DNA from: an uncultured Methylococcaceae bacterium
Lineage (GTDB): Bacteria > Pseudomonadota > Gammaproteobacteria > Methylococcales > Methylomonadaceae
Reading direction: 5' to 3'
Length of the DNA stretch: 33,996 nucleotides
Assembly (NCBI GenBank): GCA_903927955.1
Contig: CAIYOW010000139.1
Span: 1 to 33,996 of the forward strand
Part shown: one piece after another, positions 1 to 8,884 of the stretch
How the letters are laid out: each line of letters opens with the position of its first letter
Numbering within the stretch: position 1 is the stretch's first letter
Translations under genes and position numbers: made by a program
Notes under the pieces: model-generated
Database searches by the model: none
The model's input: the letters and a program-made list of their open reading frames with translations, nothing else
What the model was told of the DNA's origin: nothing

Positions 1-190
1 AAATTAAATTTATTTTTCTTGGTTTTGCAGGGGACTTTTGTGCAGACATAAAATACCACAGTGATGATATGTGATTATTTGCTGGCTTTTCAAGTGGTAG
101 GGTAAAAAACATCGGTGCGGCGGGACATTAATGAGAAATTGGTGTGACTACGAGGTTATTAACGGGCAGCCAACAACAGCATAAGCAGTG

Positions 191-2356
191 CTAAGCTTTG
201 GCGCGGGTGATTTTTAGCACAATGGACAAATCTTTTAGGCGACGCATAATCTTCGCGAGATGGACACGGTTTTTCACAGTCAGGGTAATCAGGTCAACAC
301 TCACCCGATCGTCCTGATCGACCACCGTGACATTTTCAATATTGGCATCCTGTTCGGAAATAGTCGAGGCAATGGTTGCCAGCGAACCACGTTGGTTGAG
401 TATTTCGATACGCAAATCGACCGCGAAGTCGCCGGTCACATTAGGACACCATTCCACATCCAGCCAGCTGGCGTGTTTTTTTCTGATCACCGAACGGTTT
501 CTGCATTCGTGGTCATGCACCACAATGCCCTTGCCGGGATTAAAAAAGCCAATGATAGAATCGCCTGGGATGGGGCGGCAACATTTCGCCAAGGTGATCA
601 CCATGCCTTCAGTGCCTTTGATGATCAGTGGCGTTTTTTGGGTTTGGTTCACATCATCAAGTTTGATATGGGCGTTAATATCATCTTGGGTCAGATATTT
701 GGCGATTAAAAACGGCATCTTGTTGCCCAAGCCAATGTCTTCAAGCAGATCGTCAAGGTTTTTGAGGGACAAAATTTTAAGCAAGGCTTGAATACGGGTT
801 TGCCCGATACCGTCCAATTGCAAGTGCATGGCTTGCAGCTCCTTATCCAGTAAGCGCGTGCCTAGGATAATGGCTTCTTGTTGTTTGAAATGCTTAAGAT
901 AATTGCGGATACTGGAGCGGGCTTTGGCGGTGGTGACATAATTGAGCCAGAGCGGGTTGGGGCGCGCCCACTGGGTGGTGATCACCTCAATGGTCACACC
1001 GTTTTCAAGCTTGGTTTGCAACGGAACCAGCTGCTTGTCAATACGGGCGGACACACAAGCATTGCCCACATCCGTATGCACTGCGTAAGCAAAATCGACC
1101 ACCGTTGCCCCGCGTGGCATTTTGATGATTTTGCCCTTAGGGGTGAACACAAACACCTCCTGAGGGAACAGGTCGATTTTTAAGTTTTCGATAAACTCCA
1201 ACGAATCGCCCGCCGATTGCTGGATTTCCAGCAAATCCCGCAACCATTCGTTGGCGCGCGCCTGGAATTTTGACGATTTGTCATCATCGGATTTGTAAAG
1301 CCAATGCGCGGCTATGCCAGACTCCGCCATCCGGTGCATATCGTGTGTGCGGATTTGCACCTCTATCGGCGTACCATAAGGGCCAATGACGATAGTGTGC
1401 AGCGATTGGTAGCCGTTAGCTTTAGGTAGCGCGATATAGTCCTTAAAACGACCAGGAATGGGTTTGTATAAATTATGGATGATGCCTAAAATCCGGTAAC
1501 AATTGTCGATGCTGTTACTGAAAATACGGAAGGCATAGACATCAAACACTTCCGATAAAGAGACTTTTTTGTGCAGCATTTTTTGGTAAATGCTATACAA
1601 GTTTTTTTCTCGCCCTGACACCTCACAATCCAGTTCGGCTTGTGTCAAACGGCTTTTGATGGAAGCCTCAATGGTGCTGACAATTTTGCTGCGGTTACCA
1701 CGCGCTTTTTTGACAGCATTCTGCAAAACCTTATAACGATACGGGTACATCGCTTCAAAACTTAAGGTTTCTAGCTTGTGGCGGATATTGCTCATGCCGA
1801 GCCGGTTGGCAATAGGGGCGTAAATATCCAGGGTTTCGCGGGCGATGCGGCGCTTTTTCGGCGGCGGCATTATGCCTAGGGTTTGCATGTTATGCAGACG
1901 GTCAGCCAGTTTGACCATAATCACCCGCAAGTCTTTGCCCATCGCCAAAAACATTTTGCGGACATTTTCAGCTTGTGCCTCGGCTTGTGATTGCGTGCCA
2001 ATTTTGCTTAATTTGGTGACACCATCCACTAAGTCAGCCACCTCTTTGCTAAAAGCGATGGTCAAGTCTTTTTTGCTGACAGGGGTGTCTTCTATGACAT
2101 CATGCAGGATGGCCGCCATAATGCCGTTAGCATCCATACGCATTTCTGCCAGGCTGATGGCAACCGAAACGGGATGGCAGATGTATGGCTCGCCGGTTTT
2201 ACGGAACTGCCCCGCGTGGGCTGTGGCACCAAATTGGTAGGCGCGTACACAATCATGGACTTGGCTAGGATCCAAATAGGTGGACAAAACGTCGCACAAC
2301 TGCCGGACCAGCAGGTCTTGATACCTGTCAAGGGGTTCGGCAACTGGCGCTGACAT
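191..2356 (-). CDS. spoT: Bifunctional (p)ppGpp synthetase/hydrolase, RelA/SpoT family
   Basis: 721-aa ORF with HD hydrolase region (HPVSVAISLAEMRMDANGIMAAILHDVIEDT), synthetase region (GRFKDYIALPKANGYQSLHT), TGS (VFVFTPKGKIIKMPRGATVVDFAYAVHTDVG) and C-terminal ACT domain; rpoZ is adjacent. Confidence 0.96.
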   Translation of the reverse strand: MSAPVAEPLDRYQDLLVRQLCDVLSTYLDPSQVHDCVRAYQFGATAHAGQFRKTGEPYICHPVSVAISLAEMRMDANGIMAAILHDVIEDTPVSKKDLTIAFSKEVADLVDGVTKLSKIGTQSQAEAQAENVRKMFLAMGKDLRVIMVKLADRLHNMQTLGIMPPPKKRRIARETLDIYAPIANRLGMSNIRHKLETLSFEAMYPYRYKVLQNAVKKARGNRSKIVSTIEASIKSRLTQAELDCEVSGREKNLYSIYQKMLHKKVSLSEVFDVYAFRIFSNSIDNCYRILGIIHNLYKPIPGRFKDYIALPKANGYQSLHTIVIGPYGTPIEVQIRTHDMHRMAESGIAAHWLYKSDDDKSSKFQARANEWLRDLLEIQQSAGDSLEFIENLKIDLFPQEVFVFTPKGKIIKMPRGATVVDFAYAVHTDVGNACVSARIDKQLVPLQTKLENGVTIEVITTQWARPNPLWLNYVTTAKARSSIRNYLKHFKQQEAIILGTRLLDKELQAMHLQLDGIGQTRIQALLKILSLKNLDDLLEDIGLGNKMPFLIAKYLTQDDINAHIKLDDVNQTQKTPLIIKGTEGMVITLAKCCRPIPGDSIIGFFNPGKGIVVHDHECRNRSVIRKKHASWLDVEWCPNVTGDFAVDLRIEILNQRGSLATIASTISEQDANIENVTVVDQDDRVSVDLITLTVKNRVHLAKIMRRLKDLSIVLKITRAKA

Positions 2357-2368
2357 GGCGGCGAGTGG

Positions 2369-2620
2369 CTAGAACAAGGGTTGGGGCGGCGTACTGTAGT
2401 CAGTGGGTTCGCCGACGCGGTGCAGCAGATGAATGTTGGCCTCGGTGACATGGCCAGCCGCTATCTCGCGTAATGCCAACACCGTGTCCTTATCTTTACC
2501 TCGCGGCACAAATTCAGTGGCGCCGTGGCTAAGCTGGCGTGCCCGCGTACCCGCCAAAATCACCAGCTTAAAGCGGTTTTCCACATGTTCCAAACAGTCT
2601 TCGATGGTTACTCTTGCCAT
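2369..2620 (-). CDS. rpoZ: DNA-directed RNA polymerase omega subunit
   Basis: 83 aa, [33 protein letters not shown]; typical rpoZ-spoT neighbourhood. Confidence 0.96.
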   Translation of the reverse strand: MARVTIEDCLEHVENRFKLVILAGTRARQLSHGATEFVPRGKDKDTVLALREIAAGHVTEANIHLLHRVGEPTDYSTPPQPLF

Positions 2621-2747
2621 TGTTATACCTAAATTAAACGGGGCTATAAAACCACGTTGATTGAAAAGCTAGGGGAGGGGAACACATTATAAAGACAATG
2701 GCAAATATAAACCAGATTGTTATGGTCTTGCCGGAAAATTTTAATTG

Positions 2748-2776
2748 CCGTTGGTAGACATTTCATCTGCCAACGG
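2748..2776. terminator. Hairpin downstream of pgk
   Basis: CCGTTGG ... CCAACGG (2748-2754 / 2770-2776) with extra inner pairing AGA/TCT; followed on + strand by TTTTGTTT and preceded by an AT-rich tract. Polarity ambiguous. Confidence 0.45.
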
Positions 2777-2809
2777 TTTTGTTTACAGCAGATTTAAAGA
2801 TTACGATGC

Positions 2810-3988
2810 TTAAGCGCGGGATTTCAAGATACTGACCGCAGGCAGTTCTTTACCTTCCAAAAACTCCAAGAATGCACCGCCACCGGTTGAGGTGTAAGAA
2901 ATATCATCGTTGATGCCATATTTGTCAATGGCAGCCAGCGTGTCACCGCCCCCGGCAATTGAGAAGGCGGGGCTTTGGGCGATAGCCCGTGACAAAGTTT
3001 CAGTGCCGCCGCCAAACTGGTCAATTTCAAATACGCCCACCGGCCCATTCCAAACAATAGTGCCGGCCGATTTAAGTATCTCGGCGTAATGCTGGGCAGT
3101 GTCCGGGCCAATGTCCAAAATCAGGTCGTCATCCGCAACCTCGGCAACTTGTTTCACGGTGGCTTCGGCAGTTTCCGAAAATTCTTTGGCGCATACCACA
3201 TCGGTAGGGATGGGGATAGCCGCACCAGCCGCTTTAGCGGCGGCGATCAAACGCAATGCTTCGGGTATCAAATCAGGCTCATAAAGTGATTTGCCCACTG
3301 GAAAGCCCGCCGCTGCAATAAACGTATTGGCAATCCCACCGCCGACAATCAATTGGTCAACTTTTTCTGACAAAGATTCCAGTACGGTCAATTTGGTGGA
3401 CACTTTAGAGCCACCGACAATGGCAACCAGTGGCTTAGTTGGCGTTTCCAATGCTTTACCTAGAGCATCCAATTCACTGGCCAATAACGGTCCTGCGCAA
3501 GCAATAGGCGCAAATTTGGCGACGCTGTGGGTAGACGCTTGGGCGCGGTGTGCCGTGCCAAAAGCATCCATGACAAATACATCGCACAAGGCCGCCATTT
3601 TTTCGCCTAAGGCATCACTGTTTTTTTCTTCGCCGACATTAAAACGCACGTTTTCGCACAGCACTACTTCGCCGGGTGCAATGGCAATGCCTTCCAGCCA
3701 ATCTTTTTCCAAGCGCACCGGCTTGCCCAACAGTTCTTGCAAACGGATGGCAACCGGCTTTAATGAGGATTCTTCATCATAGTGACCTTCTTCAGGGCGG
3801 CCCAAATGTGACAACACCATAACTGCAGCACCTTTTGCCAAGGCCAGTTCAATAGTGGGCACACTAGCTTGGATGCGGATATCGCTGGTCACTTTGCCGT
3901 TTTTAATTGGCACGTTCAAGTCCTGGCGAATCAAAACCCGTTTGCCCGTTAAATCTAAATCCACCATTCTTTTAATCGACATAATCAA
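2810..3988 (-). CDS. pgk: Phosphoglycerate kinase (probable start M3, about 3982)
   Basis: 392 aa; [57 protein letters not shown] motifs. Confidence 0.97.
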   Translation of the reverse strand: MIMSIKRMVDLDLTGKRVLIRQDLNVPIKNGKVTSDIRIQASVPTIELALAKGAAVMVLSHLGRPEEGHYDEESSLKPVAIRLQELLGKPVRLEKDWLEGIAIAPGEVVLCENVRFNVGEEKNSDALGEKMAALCDVFVMDAFGTAHRAQASTHSVAKFAPIACAGPLLASELDALGKALETPTKPLVAIVGGSKVSTKLTVLESLSEKVDQLIVGGGIANTFIAAAGFPVGKSLYEPDLIPEALRLIAAAKAAGAAIPIPTDVVCAKEFSETAEATVKQVAEVADDDLILDIGPDTAQHYAEILKSAGTIVWNGPVGVFEIDQFGGGTETLSRAIAQSPAFSIAGGGDTLAAIDKYGINDDISYTSTGGGAFLEFLEGKELPAVSILKSRA

Positions 3989-4014
3989 TGCTCTCAGTTA
4001 GTTAAAAATAATAG

Positions 4015-4572
4015 TCAGTCTTGTTTCCATTTGATGGAGCAGCCTATGCTGGGGTTTTGCTGTGTGGAGCAGACGCTTGTTTCGGAGATGTTCCGCATGG
4101 CTAAAAATAATTCGGGTATTGTATCAGCAGGTGCATCTTCGCCGCGACAGGCATCTAAACGCCCCCGGTATTGCAACGCAAATTGGCTATTGTAACCAAA
4201 AAAATCCGGCATGCAGACCGCCCCGTAAGCCTTGGCAATGGCTTGGTCTTCATCCAGTAAATAGGGGAACGGGTAGTGGTACTGTTTGGCAATGCAGCTC
4301 ATGTTATCAAAAGAATCGGCAGGGTAGCCGACCACATCATTAGGCATGATGGCCACCGAGCCGATGCCATAAGCTTGCAACGCCCGCGTGTCGCGGATAA
4401 TACGCGCCCTGATAGCGGTCACATACGGGCAATGGTTGCTGATGAACATGACGAGCAGACCTTTTTCACCCATGCACTGTTGTAAAGACCAGGTGCGATC
4501 GTCCACGCCGGGCAAGTTGAAATCAGGGGCTGGTTTGCCGAATTCACAAACGGGAGGCTGCAATGCTGCCAT
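4015..4572 (-). CDS. Thioredoxin-family/AhpC-TSA-like redoxin
   Basis: 185 aa; APDFNLPGVDDRTWSL, FISNHCPYVTAIRARI (NHCPYV variant), YGAVCMPDFFGYN, C-terminal PSIGCSIKWK. Confidence 0.85.
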   Translation of the reverse strand: MAALQPPVCEFGKPAPDFNLPGVDDRTWSLQQCMGEKGLLVMFISNHCPYVTAIRARIIRDTRALQAYGIGSVAIMPNDVVGYPADSFDNMSCIAKQYHYPFPYLLDEDQAIAKAYGAVCMPDFFGYNSQFALQYRGRLDACRGEDAPADTIPELFLAMRNISETSVCSTQQNPSIGCSIKWKQD

Positions 4573-4611
4573 ACGGTCACCTTAAAAAAGAGTTTAGCGG
4601 GGTTAGAATCG

Positions 4612-4715
4612 CTGCAACACTGCGGCATTCGGCAATAAGTGCTTGCTGATGAGTTGTTGCAGACCATATTCCCCGTTACGGGTTACTTTATTAACTTGAA
4701 ATCTCGTGCGCACTT
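4612..4715 (-). pseudogene. Decayed partial copy of the DUF1415 gene
   Basis: Minus-strand translation reads ...YLLTGKVRTRFQVNKVTRNGEYGLQQLISKHLLPNAAVLQRF*, paralogous to NRTRFSINQSQDWENGLQQLISECLLLDANPA in the intact DUF1415 ORF; 18-nt identity gctgatgagttgttgcag at 4645-4662 and 6234-6251. Confidence 0.75.
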
Positions 4716-4774
4716 TGCCGGTCAAAAGGTAAAAAAGCACATGAATTCAAAATATTGAGGCGTGACAATACGCT

Positions 4775-5704
4775 TTACCTTGTTAGGAATTGGAAAAAAA
4801 TTATTTCATACTCACGAAATATAAAAGTCTGCTCATTTTCTAAATTTAATATAAGTAGCTTAACGAAACCAGGACAGGGATCCTCTTCCACTAGTAAGTT
4901 ATTAACACGAATAATATTATTTTTATCAAGAATTGTGTTAATTTTATTGGTAACATCAATAAAGTGATCTTTTATGCCATAATAGGCTTGACATATTCTT
5001 TGACTAAGAACCATAAACCTATAGCTTCTATATAGCCGATGTAGTGCTTCTCCACATTGAAATGCACTAAAGTCAGCACTAATTTTGTCATTATAGACGC
5101 TATAACAATCACTAATGCCTGTTTTGCCAGATTTTCCTAACCAACTCTCGTAGTAATGTCTATTCGATGCTATCCCTGGCTTCCGACAGCCCGCTAAATA
5201 AGAACCCCTCACCCAGAAAAAGTTATACCACATCCACCCAGCCGCCGATGGAAATAGACCGATTTTATTAATATTTTTATTATTATCAAAAACAGATAGG
5301 GCTTTGGAATGATTCCATAAAGTCATTCGTGTTAAGTAAATATTACTATTGTGGCGTTCGATTGGAAATTTAGAATAACTTACTCCTTTGGAGTGCATGT
5401 AGAAAAAAAAATCGGTTGGGTTATCCTGTGCGAGAGTATATAGCTTATGAATACCTGGATATTCATATTGATTTTTTTCCTCAAAAAAATAATCGACTGA
5501 TGTCGTTGTGACGCCATAAAGCAACCCATCAATCAATATTTTTGCTTCATTCATTGCATTGGCATCACCACTTAAACATAAATATAAATGGCTTGATTTT
5601 AGTAGGTTAGAATATATTATATCTTCAATCTGTCCTTTAACAGAACCAACCCAATTTCCTGGATTGGTTACATACATATAATATATCAAATGAGTTTGAT
5701 TCAT
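4775..5704 (-). CDS. Putative glycosyltransferase-like protein (YxHSKG / FFWVRGSYL type), AT-rich; alternative upstream start 5725
   Basis: MHSKGVSYSKFP ... YLTRMTLWNHSKAL ... GLFPSAAGWMWYNFFWVRGSYLAGCRKP...RHYYESWLG resembles glycosyltransferase-like families with (H)TKG, NFWWA and R(Y)xxE(x)W motifs; visibly lower GC than neighbours. Confidence 0.6.
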   Translation of the reverse strand: MNQTHLIYYMYVTNPGNWVGSVKGQIEDIIYSNLLKSSHLYLCLSGDANAMNEAKILIDGLLYGVTTTSVDYFFEEKNQYEYPGIHKLYTLAQDNPTDFFFYMHSKGVSYSKFPIERHNSNIYLTRMTLWNHSKALSVFDNNKNINKIGLFPSAAGWMWYNFFWVRGSYLAGCRKPGIASNRHYYESWLGKSGKTGISDCYSVYNDKISADFSAFQCGEALHRLYRSYRFMVLSQRICQAYYGIKDHFIDVTNKINTILDKNNIIRVNNLLVEEDPCPGFVKLLILNLENEQTFIFREYEIIFFQFLTR

Positions 5705-5846
5705 AATGCAGGTAAAATTACACAAAGATTGAGGTTAAAATTCAGTAATGACTCGGAAAATTGATTTACAACCAGCCTTACCCAGTTAGCGGTTGCTTTT
5801 TAACCTGAAATTACCGTTTTTCAGTCCAATGAAAGCCACAGCTTTT

Positions 5847-6416
5847 TTACTCCTTTGTACTATAACAAGCCTTAAGCAAAGCCTGCATTTTGGCAAGCCC
5901 TAACTGGCGGGCTAAAGCAATATTGCGCTCAGGGATAAGTTCCGCTTGCGGGTAATGGCTTAAGGCCGTTGCCAAGCTGTCTTCACGCAGCAAATGCAGC
6001 ATGGGGTAGGGTGAACGGTTGGTAAAGTTAGCAGGGTCGTCGTCGCTTGCCCCTTCGAAACAATAATCAGGGTGGAAGCTGGCTAGTTGATAAGTGCCGT
6101 TGTAACCTTGTGCATGCAATAGCTGTTCTGCCACTGCCAAAAAGTCCAGATAATCGTCAAAATGACCTAAATTATGGCTAAAAATAATCAGCGTGGTGGC
6201 AATGGCGGGGTTGGCATCCAGTAACAAGCATTCGCTGATGAGTTGTTGCAGGCCATTTTCCCAGTCTTGCGACTGATTGATGCTGAATCGGGTGCGGTTT
6301 TGTTCTAGTTCCCGTTGCGCGAAAGGGCAGAAATTATGGCCAATGACCACCGCTTTAAGCCAAGTTTGCGTGTTGGCAATGGTGTGTTCAGTAGACTGGG
6401 GCATATTGCAAAGCAC
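5847..6416 (-). CDS. DUF1415 family protein
   Basis: 189 aa; HNFCPFAQRELEQNRTRF...LLDANPAIATTLIIFSH...LGHFDDYLDFLAVAEQLL...YQLASFHPDYCFEGASDDDPANFTNRSPYPMLHLLRE is characteristic of DUF1415. Confidence 0.88.
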   Translation of the reverse strand: MLCNMPQSTEHTIANTQTWLKAVVIGHNFCPFAQRELEQNRTRFSINQSQDWENGLQQLISECLLLDANPAIATTLIIFSHNLGHFDDYLDFLAVAEQLLHAQGYNGTYQLASFHPDYCFEGASDDDPANFTNRSPYPMLHLLREDSLATALSHYPQAELIPERNIALARQLGLAKMQALLKACYSTKE

Positions 6417-6602
6417 AGCGCTGATTATCCGTTGAGGTTAGCGCGTATTGTAACGGCTTGCTCGCCAAAAAGGTAAGGGTTTAATCTTTAGCGAATGCAG
6501 TGTGGCAACCGTTGCCTTAATTATAAAGGCTAAGCTTAGTGTGGGCTTATGGGTAAATTGTACAGCGCAGTATAAATAGGCTGCCTATGGCGGGACATTC
6601 GC

Positions 6603-6633
6603 CGCCAACACCCAATTTAAATGGGTGTTGGCG
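6603..6633. terminator. Near-perfect 12-bp-stem hairpin downstream of the exosortase-tail gene
   Basis: CGCCAACACCCA-atttaaa-TGGGTGTTGGCG, followed on + strand by TTTATT. Confidence 0.55.
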
Positions 6634-6652
6634 TTTATTGCAGAAGCGAAGC

Positions 6653-7588
6653 TTAGTGTGTACGGCGACGCTCCAACATCATCAGCAGAACGCTAGATAG
6701 TAAGCCTAAGCTGAGTGCTGCCAAGTTGGCATCAATTTCCGGTGCAGATTGGATGCCACCACCGTTAATGCCGGGACCTACGATAGGGCCAGCATTAGGG
6801 TCGCTGACGCTGACATTGGTGAGTACAATGTTCTCGTCATTGTAGTTGTAATCGGACGAGTCGCTGTAAGAGTAGGCATACAATGGCTTATTAGGGTCAT
6901 GAAACTTTCCATTAGGGTCGTTAAGCGTACTAGCTTCGTCTTCAAAACCGACAAAAACACCGCTGACAGGGATTTTTACCCCTAGATCAACTGATCCCGT
7001 CCAATTGCCATTAGGGTGTTCGTTACCAATCCGACCTACCTGGCTGGGGTCGAAGGCTTGCGAGTAGACATGCTGGTTGCCATCAACGTTTTGGCTAGCG
7101 TCGGATGACATTTTATACAGCAAGCTATTCCTGTCATCGGCACTGCTGGTAAAGTTAGTGGGTTGGCCATTGCTGTCAAGTTGTTGGGCACTGACCCAAT
7201 AGTTGCCCCAAGGGTGTTCGGGGGTTGGTGGGCTATCAACTCTTGCTGACCCCCATATAGCATCAACCAAGGTCAAGTGGTCGCCCGCTTTGACATTCCA
7301 GCTGACTTCCGAACCAATGCTGGTGATATTGTTGTCGAACACCCAGCTTTGCCCAGCCGTGTCTTTAGCCAGCACACCGTTGATTTCCATGCCCATCATT
7401 TCAGAATAGGCCGCATCGGTGCCAGCAAAATAACCATTGACTGTACCAGATTCGATGGCGGTAAATGAGTAACTGTTAGTATTGATGATGCCAGTATCTT
7501 GATACAAGCCAGTTGGGCCAGCCAATGCATTGGCTTGATGAGCCAACAAAAAAGTTGATACAACAAAAAGGTACGTGAACGGTTTCAT
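6653..7588 (-). CDS. Secreted protein with DUF4114-like region and exosortase (PEP-CTERM/VPEID-like) sorting tail
   Basis: N-terminal signal peptide MKPFTYLFVVSTFLLAHQANA; GVFVGFEDEAS...YNYNDENIVLTNV; C-terminus APEIDANLAALSLGLLSSVLLMMLERRRTH (motif, TM helix, Arg cluster). Confidence 0.75.
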   Translation of the reverse strand: MKPFTYLFVVSTFLLAHQANALAGPTGLYQDTGIINTNSYSFTAIESGTVNGYFAGTDAAYSEMMGMEINGVLAKDTAGQSWVFDNNITSIGSEVSWNVKAGDHLTLVDAIWGSARVDSPPTPEHPWGNYWVSAQQLDSNGQPTNFTSSADDRNSLLYKMSSDASQNVDGNQHVYSQAFDPSQVGRIGNEHPNGNWTGSVDLGVKIPVSGVFVGFEDEASTLNDPNGKFHDPNKPLYAYSYSDSSDYNYNDENIVLTNVSVSDPNAGPIVGPGINGGGIQSAPEIDANLAALSLGLLSSVLLMMLERRRTH

Positions 7589-7921
7589 GTAAAGCGGGCT
7601 CCAGAATGGGGGTGGTAGTTTTAATTGGCAGAAGTTTTTCAGCTAGAAGTTAAAACGTTTATGCCTGATTGTTCACTGCTTAAAACCAAGTGTATTGATG
7701 TGGATTAAGCCCAGCTGATAACCCATAAGAATAAATCACTGGATGTCCAATGTCAAACTAACTTCTTTATAGGTCTTGTCAATATAATGTTCTGTAACGC
7801 CAAGCCATTGTCAAAAGCCGGTTCGCCTTTGGTGGAATTCAGAGGAAGGGTTACAAATATTCCCAGTGGCAAGCGACAATTGGCTAAAATGACGCTTTTT
7901 TAAGGTAAAGGTTTAACGGCA

Positions 7922-8833
7922 ATGAAAATTATCGTGTTGTTGTGGCTAGGTTTGTGCCAGTCCGTGCTAGCCGCACCGGTGCTGTCGGTGACAGAGGCCG
8001 CTGCGGGTATTTATGTGCATTTTGGTGTGCAAGAACTGCCCGATAGCCATAATCATGGGGCTATTGCTAATATTGGTTTTATTGCTGGCGACCGCTGCGT
8101 GGCAGTGATTGACACTGGCGGCAACCCAGAGCAGGGGGCGGCCTTAAAAAGAGCTGTCCAGCATGTCACCGGTAAACCAGTGTGTTATGTGGTCAACACT
8201 CATGTGCATCCTGACCACATCTATGGCAATGGCGCGTTTAAGGGTGAAGGGGTGCAGTTTGTTGGTCACAAGAACCTAGCGAGGGCGATGTCGGCGCGGG
8301 GTCAGTTCTACTTGGATAAAGCAGAATCTGTATTGGCCACCAAAGTGTCCGCCAGCGATCTTGTGTCACCGGATATAGAAGTGGCCAGCGTTACCAAACT
8401 GGATTTGGGCGGGCGGGTGCTGGAAGTGCGGGCGCACCGCACTGCGCACACCGATAGCGACGTGTCGGTTTACGACGCTAAAACTAACACCTTGTGGCTG
8501 TCAGATTTGCTGTTTTTACAGCATATCCCGGTCATTGACGGTAGCCTGAAAGGCTGGCTGGCAGAATTGGAAGTGCTAGAAAAGCAAGCCTATACAATCG
8601 TTATTCCCGGCCATGGCCCGCTGGTCAGCGATTGGCCTAAGGCCATGCAGCCAGAAAAAAGCTATTTGCAGACGCTGCTGACCGATATTAGGACAGCTAT
8701 CAAGCGCGGTGATTATTTGGAATCGGCGCTCAATAGTGTGGGCATTGCTGGCAAAGGGGAGTGGCTATTGTTCGATGAGTTCCACCGCAAGAATGTCACC
8801 ACCGCCTTTGCCGAGTTGGAGTGGGAAGAATAG
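7922..8833 (+). CDS. Metallo-beta-lactamase-fold hydrolase, probably quinoprotein-relay zinc metallohydrolase type
   Basis: 303 aa with signal peptide; NTHVHPDHIYGNGAF (HxHxDH), AHTDSDVSVYD, LWLSDLLF, VIPGHGPLVSDW. Confidence 0.8.
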   Translation: MKIIVLLWLGLCQSVLAAPVLSVTEAAAGIYVHFGVQELPDSHNHGAIANIGFIAGDRCVAVIDTGGNPEQGAALKRAVQHVTGKPVCYVVNTHVHPDHIYGNGAFKGEGVQFVGHKNLARAMSARGQFYLDKAESVLATKVSASDLVSPDIEVASVTKLDLGGRVLEVRAHRTAHTDSDVSVYDAKTNTLWLSDLLFLQHIPVIDGSLKGWLAELEVLEKQAYTIVIPGHGPLVSDWPKAMQPEKSYLQTLLTDIRTAIKRGDYLESALNSVGIAGKGEWLLFDEFHRKNVTTAFAELEWEE

Positions 8834-8839
8834 CGGGGT

Positions 8840-8875
8840 AGGGTGGGGTGGGCACGCTGTCCATGCCCACGGGGG
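8840..8875. repeat. GTAGGGTGGGCAC-type hairpin repeat, copy 1, at convergent junction
   Basis: GTAGGGTGGGgtGGGCACGCTgtccaTGCCCAC; stem GTGGGCA (8848-8854)/TGCCCAC (8864-8870). Confidence 0.6.
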
Positions 8876-8884
8876 TAATGTCTG

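Noticed and set aside
260-2240. Several plus-strand ORFs antisense to spoT (149, 154, 101 and 131 aa)
   Set aside because: They lie opposite a strongly conserved CDS, encode no recognisable domains and are explained by codon bias of the sense strand.
6532-6660. 12-bp repeat AAGCTTAGTGTG at 6532-6543 and 6649-6660, on either side of a hairpin
   Set aside because: Short, and the second copy overlaps the 3' end of a CDS; not strong enough to call a duplication.
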